A model generated the notes under the pieces. That model saw only the letters and a program-made list of their open reading frames with translations, had not been told where the DNA came from and searched no databases. Below are positions 7,198-14,316 of a stretch of 29,303 bases of DNA, in pieces. Every line of letters starts with the position of its first letter. The stretch's first letter is position 1. The stretch spans positions 1-29,303 of the forward strand of contig CAZIID010000005.1 in the NCBI GenBank assembly GCA_964539415.1, in the 5' to 3' direction. Both the position numbers and the translations under genes were made by a program. This DNA is from CAYQFQ01 sp964539415 (lineage in GTDB: Bacteria; Patescibacteriota; Minisyncoccia; Phycocordibacterales; GWA1-40-21).

Positions 7198-7797
7198 TTA
7201 CTTTTCAAATTGTGCATACCCTGGGAAGACATTTATTTTTGTAAAAGGGAAAAGTCTAATGATCGGCCTGCCAGTGATATAAGATCTTTTAAGTGGTCCC
7301 CAAAATCTTGAGTCGGAACTATTGTTTCTGTTGTCTCCCATAACGAAGTATTCATCTGATTTTAGAGTTACCTTCAGGCTGACATCTCTTGTTGGAATCA
7401 TTTTGTCTATATAGACATAATCTTCTTTTAATTTTAGACCGTCTGGATTATCTGTATTAAATATTGTTACATCATTTCCTTTAACTTCTACAGTATCACC
7501 AGGCATTCCGATAATCCTTTTTATAAAATACATTTTTTTATCTAAAGCATAGTTTGATAGTGCAAGGGCTTCTTGTGGCACACGGAATACTATTACTTCA
7601 CCTCTTTTAGGTTCTTGTATGAATTTATAAGTAAACTGATCAACTATTAGATATTGTTTGTCTGCAAAGGTGGTATCCATCGATTGTCCAGATACTATAA
7701 AAGGCTGAGCCACAAAATATCTAATGGGCAAGACGATAATAAGTGACATGGCCACTACAATGACTATTTCCTTGAGGAAACTCTTAAATGATTGCAT
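7198..7797 (-). CDS. lepB: Signal peptidase I
   Basis: The 199-residue enzyme removes signal peptides from exported proteins at the outer face of the membrane. One N-terminal membrane segment spans about residues 9-28. Box B, SGQSMDTTF, carries the nucleophile Ser39; box D, YFIKRIIGMPGDTVEV, carries the general base Lys93; box E is GDNRNNSSDSRFWG. Length is that of a compact Gram-positive-like enzyme with a single anchor. The gene heads a two-gene unit with the HisRS-like gene and is divergent from pth, with about 100 bases between the starts. An extended -10 (TGTTATAAA, minus strand, 7809-7817) lies 11 bases from the ATG, so the leader is very short. Confidence 0.94.
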   Translation of the reverse strand: MQSFKSFLKEIVIVVAMSLIIVLPIRYFVAQPFIVSGQSMDTTFADKQYLIVDQFTYKFIQEPKRGEVIVFRVPQEALALSNYALDKKMYFIKRIIGMPGDTVEVKGNDVTIFNTDNPDGLKLKEDYVYIDKMIPTRDVSLKVTLKSDEYFVMGDNRNNSSDSRFWGPLKRSYITGRPIIRLFPFTKINVFPGYAQFEK

Positions 7798-7808
7798 TTA
7801 GAGCCTAT

Positions 7809-7817
7809 TTTATAACA
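7809..7817 (-). promoter_or_regulatory. Extended -10 promoter of lepB
   Basis: TGTTATAAA on the minus strand fits TGnTATAAT with one change. Its last base is 11 bases before the lepB ATG, so only a few leader bases are expected. Confidence 0.45.
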
Positions 7818-7888
7818 AATAGTCATTTGACACAAGGTAGGTTTTGTATGTATAGTTATTCCAATCTTTTTAATAAAAAAAAGTTTGT

Positions 7889-7894
7889 TATACT
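7889..7894 (+). promoter_or_regulatory. -10 box of pth, probably leaderless
   Basis: TATACT ends six bases before the ATG at 7901. Initiation seven bases downstream of a -10 box would fall on the A of the start codon. No Shine-Dalgarno site is present. Confidence 0.45.
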
Positions 7895-7900
7895 AATAAT

Positions 7901-8494
7901 ATGCAATACACAATATTTGGTTTAGGAAATCCTGGTGTCGAATATGAAGAGACAAGACATAATACAGGCAGGATGGCACTCGAAGCTTTTGGAAAAAAAG
8001 TTGGAGTTGATGAATGGAAGGAGGGAATGAAAGAGAAAGCTTTAACAGCAAAAACAAAAGTAGGTAAAAATACCGCACTTCTTTTTATGCCGGAAACTTT
8101 TATGAATAAGTCTGGAGACTCTGTGAGAACTATAGTGAAGAGCAAGAAGGATGCACTTAATATGATAGTTGTTCATGATGATATGGACTTGCCTATGGGA
8201 AAGTTTAAAATTTCTTTTAATAAAAGTTCTGGAGGACATAAAGGTGTTGAATCTGTAATCAAAGCTGCAAAGACACAAGAATTCACCCGTGTGAGGGTTG
8301 GTGTTTGTCCAACAACTCCAAGTGGTAAACTCAAGAAACCACAAGGTGATGATATTTTAGATTTTATAGTTGGAAAGTTTAAAAAACCAGAAGCAGAAGT
8401 AATGAAGAAAACTTTTAAGAAAGTTGCTGAAGCTATTGAAAGTATCGTGACTGACGGTAGAGAGATTGCGATGGGGAAGTGGAATTCTCAATAA
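7901..8494 (+). CDS. pth: Peptidyl-tRNA hydrolase
   Basis: The 197-residue enzyme releases peptides from peptidyl-tRNAs that drop off the ribosome, recycling the tRNA. The N-terminal FGLGNPGVEYEETRHNTG carries the catalytic His20. MNKSG holds the conserved Asn69, and VVHDDMDLPMG holds Asp93, which activates the His. The GGHKGVESVI segment is also in place. Length matches the bacterial family. The start is fixed by the motif lying immediately behind it. The gene is divergent from lepB and convergent with the S1 gene, with which it shares a bidirectional terminator. Confidence 0.95.
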   Translation: MQYTIFGLGNPGVEYEETRHNTGRMALEAFGKKVGVDEWKEGMKEKALTAKTKVGKNTALLFMPETFMNKSGDSVRTIVKSKKDALNMIVVHDDMDLPMGKFKISFNKSSGGHKGVESVIKAAKTQEFTRVRVGVCPTTPSGKLKKPQGDDILDFIVGKFKKPEAEVMKKTFKKVAEAIESIVTDGREIAMGKWNSQ

Positions 8495-8504
8495 TACTTT
8501 AAAC

Positions 8505-8537
8505 AAAAAACACCCGCCGATTAGGCGGGTGTTTTTT
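8505..8537. terminator. Bidirectional terminator between pth and the S1 gene
   Basis: Six A plus CACCCGCC (8505-8518) pairs perfectly with GGCGGGTG plus T (8524-8537) around GATTA. The T-run goes on to 8539. The A-run gives a matching T-run on the minus strand, so the hairpin serves both convergent genes. Confidence 0.92.
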
Positions 8538-8549
8538 TTGTTTAAGTTA

Positions 8550-9686
8550 TTAAGCTGCTTTTTCGTCAATAAAATTCAATCCCAATTTTTGACCTTTTGG
8601 TTCAAAAACGTTGATCTTGAACTTATAGCTTTTACCAAGACTAATCTTTTCTTTCATTTTTAGTTCTGAACCAAAATCTGAAATATGAACAAGTCCTGCA
8701 ACTCCTTCTTCTATACTTGCGAGAGCTCCGTATTTGTTGAATTTGATTATAACAGCTTCTACTGTATCACCCTTTTTATATTTCTTTTCTGCTTCAATCC
8801 AAGGATTTGTTTTAAGAGCTTTAATTGAAAGAGAAACTTTTCCATCTTTTACTTCAATAACCTTAACTCTAACTTTGTCTCCTTCTTTAAAGAGTGCTCT
8901 TGGGTTGTCTACTAAAGCCCAATCAAGTTCTGAGATGTGTACTAGACCTTCTAGACCATCCTCAAGCTTTACAAACATACCGAAATCTACAACTCCAGTA
9001 ACATTTCCATCTAATTCATCTCCAACTTTGTATTTTTCAACTGTCTTTGATGTTTTTTCTTTTTTGTCTAGATTCTTTTCTGAGAAGATAAGCTTACCTT
9101 CTTTAGGAGATGCTGTTATGACTGCAACAGAAATCTTCTGTCCAACGAGTTTCTTCAACTCATCAAGTATTCTGTCTTTATCACCATCTTCTACTTTTGG
9201 ATAGTGCTCACTCTTAAGTTGTGATGCAGGTAAGAAACCTGTAATACCTTGCCATGTGATTATAAGACCACCTTTGTTTGCTTCCTGAACTGGAAGTTCA
9301 AATACTGTTTTTTCAGCAATAGCTTTTTCAGCTTCGTCCCAGATGAGGGCTTGTCTTGCTTCTTTAAGTGATAATTCAACATAACCTTCTTTGTTGTCGG
9401 TAGTTACTATCTTTGCGGACACTGTATCACCAATGTTTATTTTCTTTATAACATCTCTTGCAGTTATAAATTCTTTACCATAAATCAAACCAGTTCCGTA
9501 TGGAGCTAGATCGATATAAACTCTTGATTTTTCTATTCCGATAACTTTACCTTCAACGACCTCTCCTTGCATTGGAGGGTTTTTGCTTTCATTGAAAATT
9601 TTTGACATCAAGCTGTCCTTTTTTGACTTGGCTTGTTTTTCTTCTTCCATTAATTCTACTTCGTCTTTTATTATCTTTTTTACCAT
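8550..9686 (-). CDS. rpsA: Ribosomal protein S1 (four S1 domains)
   Basis: Four S1 RNA-binding domains follow one another: GEVVEGKVIGIEKSRVYIDL (degenerate, ribosome-docking type), a second around GGLIITWQGITGFLPASQL, a canonical third with DFGMFVKLEDGLEGLVHISEL, and a fourth with KYGALASIEEGVAGLVHISDF. S1 brings mRNA to the 30S subunit and melts structure near the start. Four domains is the shortened form seen outside Proteobacteria, where six are usual. Three starts are possible: TTG 9725, ATG 9686 and ATG 9650. I chose 9686 (378 residues) because 9725 lies inside leader hairpins; 9650 also remains plausible since conserved sequence begins only around residue 40. A promoter at 9803-9831 and a terminator/anti-terminator structure at 9687-9726 precede it. 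It converges with pth. Confidence 0.88.
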   Translation of the reverse strand: MVKKIIKDEVELMEEEKQAKSKKDSLMSKIFNESKNPPMQGEVVEGKVIGIEKSRVYIDLAPYGTGLIYGKEFITARDVIKKINIGDTVSAKIVTTDNKEGYVELSLKEARQALIWDEAEKAIAEKTVFELPVQEANKGGLIITWQGITGFLPASQLKSEHYPKVEDGDKDRILDELKKLVGQKISVAVITASPKEGKLIFSEKNLDKKEKTSKTVEKYKVGDELDGNVTGVVDFGMFVKLEDGLEGLVHISELDWALVDNPRALFKEGDKVRVKVIEVKDGKVSLSIKALKTNPWIEAEKKYKKGDTVEAVIIKFNKYGALASIEEGVAGLVHISDFGSELKMKEKISLGKSYKFKINVFEPKGQKLGLNFIDEKAA

Positions 9687-9726
9687 AAAAAATTGCGCCT
9701 TTATTTGGCGCTTTTGTTTCGCCAAA
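9687..9726 (-). promoter_or_regulatory. Candidate transcription attenuator in the S1 leader
   Basis: On the minus strand GCGCC (9711-9707) pairs with GGCGC (9699-9695) around AAATAAA and is followed by AATTTTTT that runs straight into the ATG at 9686, an intrinsic-terminator shape. Just upstream, TTTGGCG (9726-9720) is perfectly complementary to CGCCAAA (9710-9704), which contains four of the five bases of the terminator's left arm. The two hairpins therefore exclude each other. The terminator stem is only 5 bp, so it could instead control access to the start codon. Confidence 0.5.
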
Positions 9727-9802
9727 AAGTTCCATTACATACTTCTTTAAAGAAGACTTTGCTTTGGGGTTAGCTTTTTGTACACTTGTAAATAACGTTA
9801 TC

Positions 9803-9831
9803 ATACTATATCAGAAAATTGTTTATGTCAA
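9803..9831 (-). promoter_or_regulatory. Sigma-70-type promoter of the S1 gene
   Basis: On the minus strand TTGACA (9831-9826) is separated by 17 bases from TAGTAT (9808-9803). Transcription would start near 9796, giving a leader of about 110 bases before ATG 9686. This is the best -35/-10 pair in the window. A palindrome CTTCTTTAAAGAAG (9742-9755) lies in the leader. Confidence 0.6.
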
Positions 9832-9870
9832 TCCGACCAAGAACTTAAATTTTATTAATAATATAGATAG

Positions 9871-9879
9871 TGCTATAAT
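9871..9879 (+). promoter_or_regulatory. Extended -10 promoter of the surface-protein gene
   Basis: TGCTATAAT is a perfect TGnTATAAT match and ends eight bases before the ATG at 9888, so the mRNA should be leaderless or nearly so. Confidence 0.5.
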
Positions 9880-9887
9880 CATATTAT

Positions 9888-10505
9888 ATGAAAAACTCAC
9901 AGAGGTTCGCAATTCCCTTAGTAATTGTGATTGTTGTTTTATTAGGAGTTAGTGTTGGTGTCTATACCTATAAAAATAAGCCAGTAAAAACTTTAGATCA
10001 AACCGCTGACTGGAAAACATATACAGATAATCAATCAGGAATTTCTTTTCAATATCCTTCTATTATCTCATTGAAACAAGCTGGAGAAAATATTACATTG
10101 GGTCATTCTATTGCTTATACACACCCCAACCCATGTGATTTCAAAGGAGACGCACCACCGATGGACAAACTTTTTGATTTCAGTGTAACTATCACGGTTT
10201 ATAATAAGAATTTAGCAGATACAGAAAAAGATAATTTTGTTTGGAGTTATGAAAAATTTGATGTCGGTTCTTTATATGGATTTAAGGGGGAGGTTGGAAT
10301 GGAAGGATGCGGGTCATACATATATCTTTTTCCTATTTCAGAAAATAAAACTTTAGTTGTTAGGCGTCCTTATGTCACCGAATTTAATCCTATAATTTCA
10401 GACTACCAAAAATACTTAGCCTTACCGGGTATAATTAATCCAACTCAAGAAGAAAATTATTTTAATCAAATTCTTTCCACTTTTAAATTTACAGAAAATA
10501 ATTAA
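9888..10505 (+). CDS. Membrane-anchored extracytoplasmic protein of unknown function
   Basis: The 205-residue product begins with a short basic head and one hydrophobic segment (about residues 8-27) that would anchor it in the membrane, with the rest outside. The domain after it opens with WKTYTDNQSGISFQYPS, a motif pattern common in CPR surface proteins that resemble PsbP or its relatives; Cys residues at HPNPCDF and EGCGSY could form a disulphide. I cannot assign a biochemical function. The frame stops at TAA 10503-10505, but the same frame goes on to code a recognisable domain up to 10862 (see the next entry), so this may be the surviving first half of a longer protein. Its promoter is an extended -10 eight bases before the ATG. 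Confidence 0.7.
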   Translation: MKNSQRFAIPLVIVIVVLLGVSVGVYTYKNKPVKTLDQTADWKTYTDNQSGISFQYPSIISLKQAGENITLGHSIAYTHPNPCDFKGDAPPMDKLFDFSVTITVYNKNLADTEKDNFVWSYEKFDVGSLYGFKGEVGMEGCGSYIYLFPISENKTLVVRRPYVTEFNPIISDYQKYLALPGIINPTQEENYFNQILSTFKFTENN

Positions 10506-10862
10506 GATATAAACATTTCGAAACAAGAGAATATAAAAATTATTTTCCCAAAGGTTGGCGAAGTTTTGAAAAATGGCGAATAATATAAAATTATTTGGAA
10601 CACAAACGGTCTTTCAAAAACCGATATTATCAATCTATCTTTAGGAGAAAGGGGTGGCAACGAGCAATGGATAACTATAGGTGGAATACCTGCAAATCAA
10701 GGTTATTATGATTGGGCACCTAACGCCTCAGAGAATGGTAGCGGAATTCCAGCATATTATTCTGCTGATAAACAGTATTACATTTCGGTGAGGCCAAGCG
10801 ATATCTATAGTTCTGATCAAAGATTGTTTGGAATAAGTGGTTATTTTAAAATTACAAATTAG
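10506..10862 (+). pseudogene. Remnant C-terminal Kre9/KNH-like domain cut off by two in-frame TAA codons
   Basis: Reading on in the frame of the upstream gene past TAA 10503-10505 gives DINISKQENIKIIFPKVGEV, then a second TAA at 10581-10583, then YKIIWNTNGLSKTDIINLSL and an open frame to TAG at 10860-10862. The pattern P-x-x-G-E-x-x-x-x-G-E-[x]-Y-x-I-x-W is that of the Kre9/KNH-like beta-sandwich domain found in bacterial surface proteins (Ser-Thr-rich GPI-anchored membrane family). The second TAA falls exactly where members have a residue such as Thr or Lys; a single change from AAA would make it. The frame is otherwise intact, so the decay looks recent. Alternatives are assembly error, strain-level variation or readthrough. 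Confidence 0.72.
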
Positions 10863-10904
10863 TTTCTTACGTAGGTTTAACCTGTGTAATTACTCATAAT
10901 TTTT

Positions 10905-11777
10905 TTAAGTCAAATGTATTTCTCCCATACTTTCTTTTAGTAATCCTTTTATTTCCATTATGGAGATAATTGTATTTGCTTGTGATACGGGCATTCGCAT
11001 TTCTCTTATAAGTTCATCTTTTGCAAGAGGAGTAGAAAGTATTTCAATAACTTTCATTTCTTCTGCTGAGCAATCAGCGTATTTCAGTTCAAGATTTTTT
11101 GGCTCCTCGTCAATTTTAAAACCCAGTGCTTCCAAAATATCTTCACTGCTTCTTATTGGAGTTGCACCGAGGCGAATGAGCATATTTGGTCCTTCTGATG
11201 TTTTTGAAAAAATAGACCCCGGAACAGTTAGAACATCTCTATTATATTCTGTTGCAAATTTAGACGTGATGAGAGTTCCGGATTTTGTTTCGGCTTCTAT
11301 CACGAGTACTGCATCAGAAAGTGCCGCCATGATTCTGTTTCTCTGAGGAAAGCTCCATGGAGTTGCATGGAAGTCCATTTCAAATTCTGAAATTAAAGCT
11401 CCACCTTTTTCTATTATTTTTTCAGCTAGATTTTTATTGCTTGAAGGGTATAAAACTTTATCTCCTAGTCCTGAACCTGGCACGGCAATAGTCTTAAGTC
11501 CTACATCGAGAGCTGATCTATGAGCAATACTGTCTATTCCAAGAGCAAGTCCAGATACTATTACTATGTCGTAACCTCTTAAACCTTCAATAAGTTTTTC
11601 GCAGACTTCTTTTCCGTAGTTTGTATATTTTCTTGAGCCAACAACACAAAGAATCTTTGTTTCTGGAGATGGAAGATTACCTATAAGGAATATTTTTTCC
11701 GGCTTATCTGGAATTTCTTGTAATCTATAAGGAATGTTTTCTCCTTTTAATATTTCAACTTCAAAATTTTTTAACAT
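10905..11777 (-). CDS. dprA: DNA-processing protein DprA
   Basis: The 290-residue protein belongs to the DprA/Smf family, which protects incoming single-stranded DNA and loads RecA on it during natural transformation. The Rossmann-like core carries GSRKYTNYGKE, SGLALGIDSIAHRSAL, VPGSGLGDKVLYPSSN, FPQRNRIMAALSDAVLVIEA, SGTLITSKFA and the closing LTVPGSIF, all in the family order. About 70 C-terminal residues make a winged-helix-like domain (STPLAKDELIREMRMPVSQA). The N-terminal SAM-like domain of longer homologues is missing; the core starts almost at once. The gene is convergent with the broken surface-protein gene and divergent from serS. It suggests the organism can take up DNA, as is common in CPR. 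Confidence 0.94.
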   Translation of the reverse strand: MLKNFEVEILKGENIPYRLQEIPDKPEKIFLIGNLPSPETKILCVVGSRKYTNYGKEVCEKLIEGLRGYDIVIVSGLALGIDSIAHRSALDVGLKTIAVPGSGLGDKVLYPSSNKNLAEKIIEKGGALISEFEMDFHATPWSFPQRNRIMAALSDAVLVIEAETKSGTLITSKFATEYNRDVLTVPGSIFSKTSEGPNMLIRLGATPIRSSEDILEALGFKIDEEPKNLELKYADCSAEEMKVIEILSTPLAKDELIREMRMPVSQANTIISIMEIKGLLKESMGEIHLT

Positions 11778-11895
11778 ATCTTTTGTTATTTTATCATAAT
11801 AATTTTATTTAAAACATTTTGTATTTTTTGCCGTTTATTGATACACTATATTTAAAGGTTTTATTAGAAAGGTCTTGTAATCATAGGATAAAAAA

Positions 11896-13176
11896 ATGTT
11901 AGATATTAAATTCATAAGAGAAAACAAGGATCTCATAAGAGAAGGTGCAAGAAAAAAGCACTTGAAGTTTGATGTAGAAGCTTTACTTAAAGTTGACGAT
12001 TCCAGAAAAGAACTTCTTTCCTCTATTGAAAAAAAGAGATCTGAACAAAATCTTGTAAGTGCAAGATTGCCTCAAATGCAAGATCCAGCTGCCAAGCAAG
12101 TTTTACTTAATGAAATGAAGACTTTGAAAGAAGGACTTCAGAAAGAAGAAGAAGAACTAAAAGAAGTGATGAAGACATGGCAAACACTTATGCTTTCCGT
12201 TCCAAATATTCCAGATATTTCTGTTCCAGAAGGTGAATCAGATGCAGATAATAAAGAAGTGAAAAATTGGGGAGAGATACCAAAATTTGATTTTAAAGTT
12301 AAAGATCATATTGAGATAGTAGAGTCTCTTGATCTCGCTGATTTTGAAATAGGATCAAGGGTAGCAGGTTTCCGTGGATATTTTTTGAAAAATGAAGGCG
12401 CTGAGCTTGAGTTTGCTATTTGGCAACTCGCTATAGATTTATTTAGAGAAAAGAAAAGCGATTACAAGCTTATGTTCGTTCCGTCACTTGTTAGAAGAGA
12501 GACCTTAATGGGTACAGGATATTTACCTCAAGGTGAAGATGATTTGTATAAAACTCAAGACACAGACTACTTAGCTGGTACCGCTGAAGTTGCGACCATG
12601 AGCTATTTTGGAGATAAGATTTTTGAGAAAAAAGATTTGCCTATAAAGAAACTTGCATTTTCTCCTTGTTTTAGAAGAGAAGCCGGAAGTTATAGTAAAG
12701 ATGTAAAAGGACTTTTCAGAGTTCATGAATTTTACAAATTTGAGCAAGTTATTATTTGTGAAGCAAGTCATGAAGTGAGTGTTAATTTTCATGAAGAGCT
12801 ATTAAAAAATTCTGAAGACATACTTCAAGCACTTGGATTGCCATATAGAGTAGTTGCAAACTGTGGAGGAGATCTTGGTCTTGGACAGGTAAAGAAATAT
12901 GACATAGAAGCTTGGTCACCATCACAAAATAAATATAGAGAGACTCATTCTTGTTCATATTTCCACGATTTCCAAACAAGAAGACTAAATATCAGATATA
13001 GAGATGATGAAGGTAAGGTTAGATTTGCTCATTCTCTCAATAATACAGCGATAGCTACTCCTAGAGTTTTGATTCAAATTCTTGAAAACAATCAACAAGC
13101 GGATGGTTCTATAAAAATTCCAGAAGTTCTTAGAAAATATATGGGAGGAAGAGAATTTGTTGGGAAAAAGCAGTAG
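11896..13176 (+). CDS. serS: Seryl-tRNA synthetase
   Basis: The 426-residue class II enzyme charges tRNA-Ser. The N-terminal ~110 residues form the long two-helix coiled-coil arm that grips the tRNA variable arm (charged heptads from DDSRKELL through LKEVMKTW). The catalytic core has TAEVATMSYF (serine-binding TxE), motif 2 FRREAGSYSKDVKGLFRVHEF and motif 3 NNTAIATPRVLIQILENNQ. Length is normal. A weak AGGAT lies about six bases before the ATG, and the upstream region (11840-11895) gives a leader of some 40 bases, unlike the leaderless pattern elsewhere. The ftsQ-like gene follows 42 bases downstream. Confidence 0.96.
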   Translation: MLDIKFIRENKDLIREGARKKHLKFDVEALLKVDDSRKELLSSIEKKRSEQNLVSARLPQMQDPAAKQVLLNEMKTLKEGLQKEEEELKEVMKTWQTLMLSVPNIPDISVPEGESDADNKEVKNWGEIPKFDFKVKDHIEIVESLDLADFEIGSRVAGFRGYFLKNEGAELEFAIWQLAIDLFREKKSDYKLMFVPSLVRRETLMGTGYLPQGEDDLYKTQDTDYLAGTAEVATMSYFGDKIFEKKDLPIKKLAFSPCFRREAGSYSKDVKGLFRVHEFYKFEQVIICEASHEVSVNFHEELLKNSEDILQALGLPYRVVANCGGDLGLGQVKKYDIEAWSPSQNKYRETHSCSYFHDFQTRRLNIRYRDDEGKVRFAHSLNNTAIATPRVLIQILENNQQADGSIKIPEVLRKYMGGREFVGKKQ

Positions 13177-13218
13177 CACTAGTGAATGAAAAGAGTGGTG
13201 TATGATAGTTCTATCTAA

Positions 13219-14037
13219 ATGTATATACAAAGTAATATTAGCGGTTCTCTTAAAGATAAAAGAAGAAAAAAAGTCTTGATAAGATTAGCTTTTGCCTTAT
13301 TCCTTTTATTAGTGATATTTGCTAATTTTTGTTTTATATCTAGAACAGAAGTTCTTAAAATTCAAGAAATAAAGATTTTTAATTCTTCTTCTATACCAGA
13401 CCAAGAAATAACTTCAGTAGTAAAAGATATAATTTCTGGAAATTATTTATTTTTTATATCAAAACAAAATTTTCTGCTTATTCCCGGAAATGAAATAGAA
13501 GAAAGTATATTGAAACATTTTTTAAAAATAGAAGAAGCAAAAGTTTCTCTTTTGAGTAAAGATATTTTGTCTGTTGAAGTTAAAGAAAGAGAAGTGAAAG
13601 CTAAATGGTGTGACAATACATCTTCTGATGATTCAAATTGCTATCTTTTGGATAAAAACGGTTTGCTTTTTGCTCCTGTCCCAGAGCTTTTTGGAACTTC
13701 ACTGATTAGTTTTGAAGGTAAACTAAATGGGGGAGACTCTTTGGGTTCAGTTTATAATAGTCCCACTTTATTTAAAGATCTTTTTAGTTTTTGTCAGTCA
13801 CTAGAAAAAATTAATTTTCCTGTGACTAGAATGGTTTATGATGGTAAAGATTTTGAAATCTATTTGAAGAATGGGGCAAAAATATATTTTGATGATAAAC
13901 AAGAATTGAGTAAAACTTTGGGAAATATTCAGTCTTTGGTAGAAAGCAAAACTATAGAGACAAGTCCGGAATTTTTAAATAAGCTCAATCATCTAGATTT
14001 GAGATACGGGAACAAGGTGCATTTTGATTTTAAATAA
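13219..14037 (+). CDS. ftsQ: Cell division protein FtsQ/DivIB-like
   Basis: The 272-residue protein has the plan of FtsQ/DivIB: a basic cytoplasmic head (KDKRRKKVLIR), one membrane segment at about residues 23-43, a POTRA-like domain (IQEIKIFNSSSIPDQEI through VEVKEREVKAKW), then a beta domain with YLLDKNGLLFAP and a closing LDLRYGNKVHFDF strand. These positions match the family although overall similarity is low, as usual for FtsQ. It would link early and late divisome proteins during septation. A -10-like TATGAT lies 12 bases before the ATG. It may be transcribed together with serS, 42 bases upstream. Confidence 0.75.
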   Translation: MYIQSNISGSLKDKRRKKVLIRLAFALFLLLVIFANFCFISRTEVLKIQEIKIFNSSSIPDQEITSVVKDIISGNYLFFISKQNFLLIPGNEIEESILKHFLKIEEAKVSLLSKDILSVEVKEREVKAKWCDNTSSDDSNCYLLDKNGLLFAPVPELFGTSLISFEGKLNGGDSLGSVYNSPTLFKDLFSFCQSLEKINFPVTRMVYDGKDFEIYLKNGAKIYFDDKQELSKTLGNIQSLVESKTIETSPEFLNKLNHLDLRYGNKVHFDFK

Positions 14038-14058
14038 AAACTTTTAAAAAAAACAACG

Positions 14059-14087
14059 TTGGTATATAGTATTTAGTGGACTAGATA
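14059..14087 (+). promoter_or_regulatory. Candidate promoter of the 50-residue orphan gene
   Basis: TTGGTA (14059-14064) and TAGATA (14082-14087) are 17 bases apart. Transcription would start near 14095, giving a leader of about 30 bases that includes the ribosome-binding site AAGGGGAT. Confidence 0.4.
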
Positions 14088-14125
14088 ATTTCAGTAGAAG
14101 ATATAAACAAAAAAGGGGATTTATA

Positions 14126-14278
14126 ATGACTGCGGAAGATTATAGGAAAAAAGCTCAGTTGTTTGCGGAACTTATGGTTATTTGTATTAAAGAGGGGGAT
14201 TTTTCAAAATTTGATGATTATATGTATGGTGTCAAACAGGCGATTGAAGATATGAGAAAAAAGAATAGAGGAGAATAA
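14126..14278 (+). CDS. Orphan 50-residue hypothetical protein
   Basis: The frame codes a small, charged, probably helical protein starting MTAEDYRKKAQLFAE and ending MRKKNRGE. It has no membrane segment or recognised motif. Support for a real gene: AAGGGGAT lies five bases before the ATG, a 17-base-spaced promoter candidate precedes it, and a strong G+C-rich terminator starts seven bases after the stop. It is bounded by promoter and terminator and so is its own transcription unit. I cannot suggest a function. Confidence 0.6.
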   Translation: MTAEDYRKKAQLFAELMVICIKEGDFSKFDDYMYGVKQAIEDMRKKNRGE

Positions 14279-14284
14279 ACTAAA

Positions 14285-14316
14285 GCGCGGAACCAAATGT
14301 TCCGCGCATTTTTTTA
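14285..14316 (+). terminator. Intrinsic terminator after the 50-residue gene
   Basis: GCGCGGAAC (14285-14293) pairs perfectly with GTTCCGCGC (14299-14307) around CAAAT, followed by ATTTTTTT. The T-run overlaps the last codon of the convergent HTH-MurA gene, so the stem may serve both. Confidence 0.9.

Noticed and set aside
9589..9804. A 71-codon frame overlapping the S1 start in another phase
   Set aside because: Its ATG lies inside the -10 box of the S1 promoter, so it cannot be translated from that transcript, and its second half only overlaps the S1 coding frame.
10506..10862. General TAA recoding to explain the interrupted surface protein
   Set aside because: Many intact core genes end in TAA at their expected family length (truB, frr, proS, mrdA and others), so TAA is an ordinary stop here.
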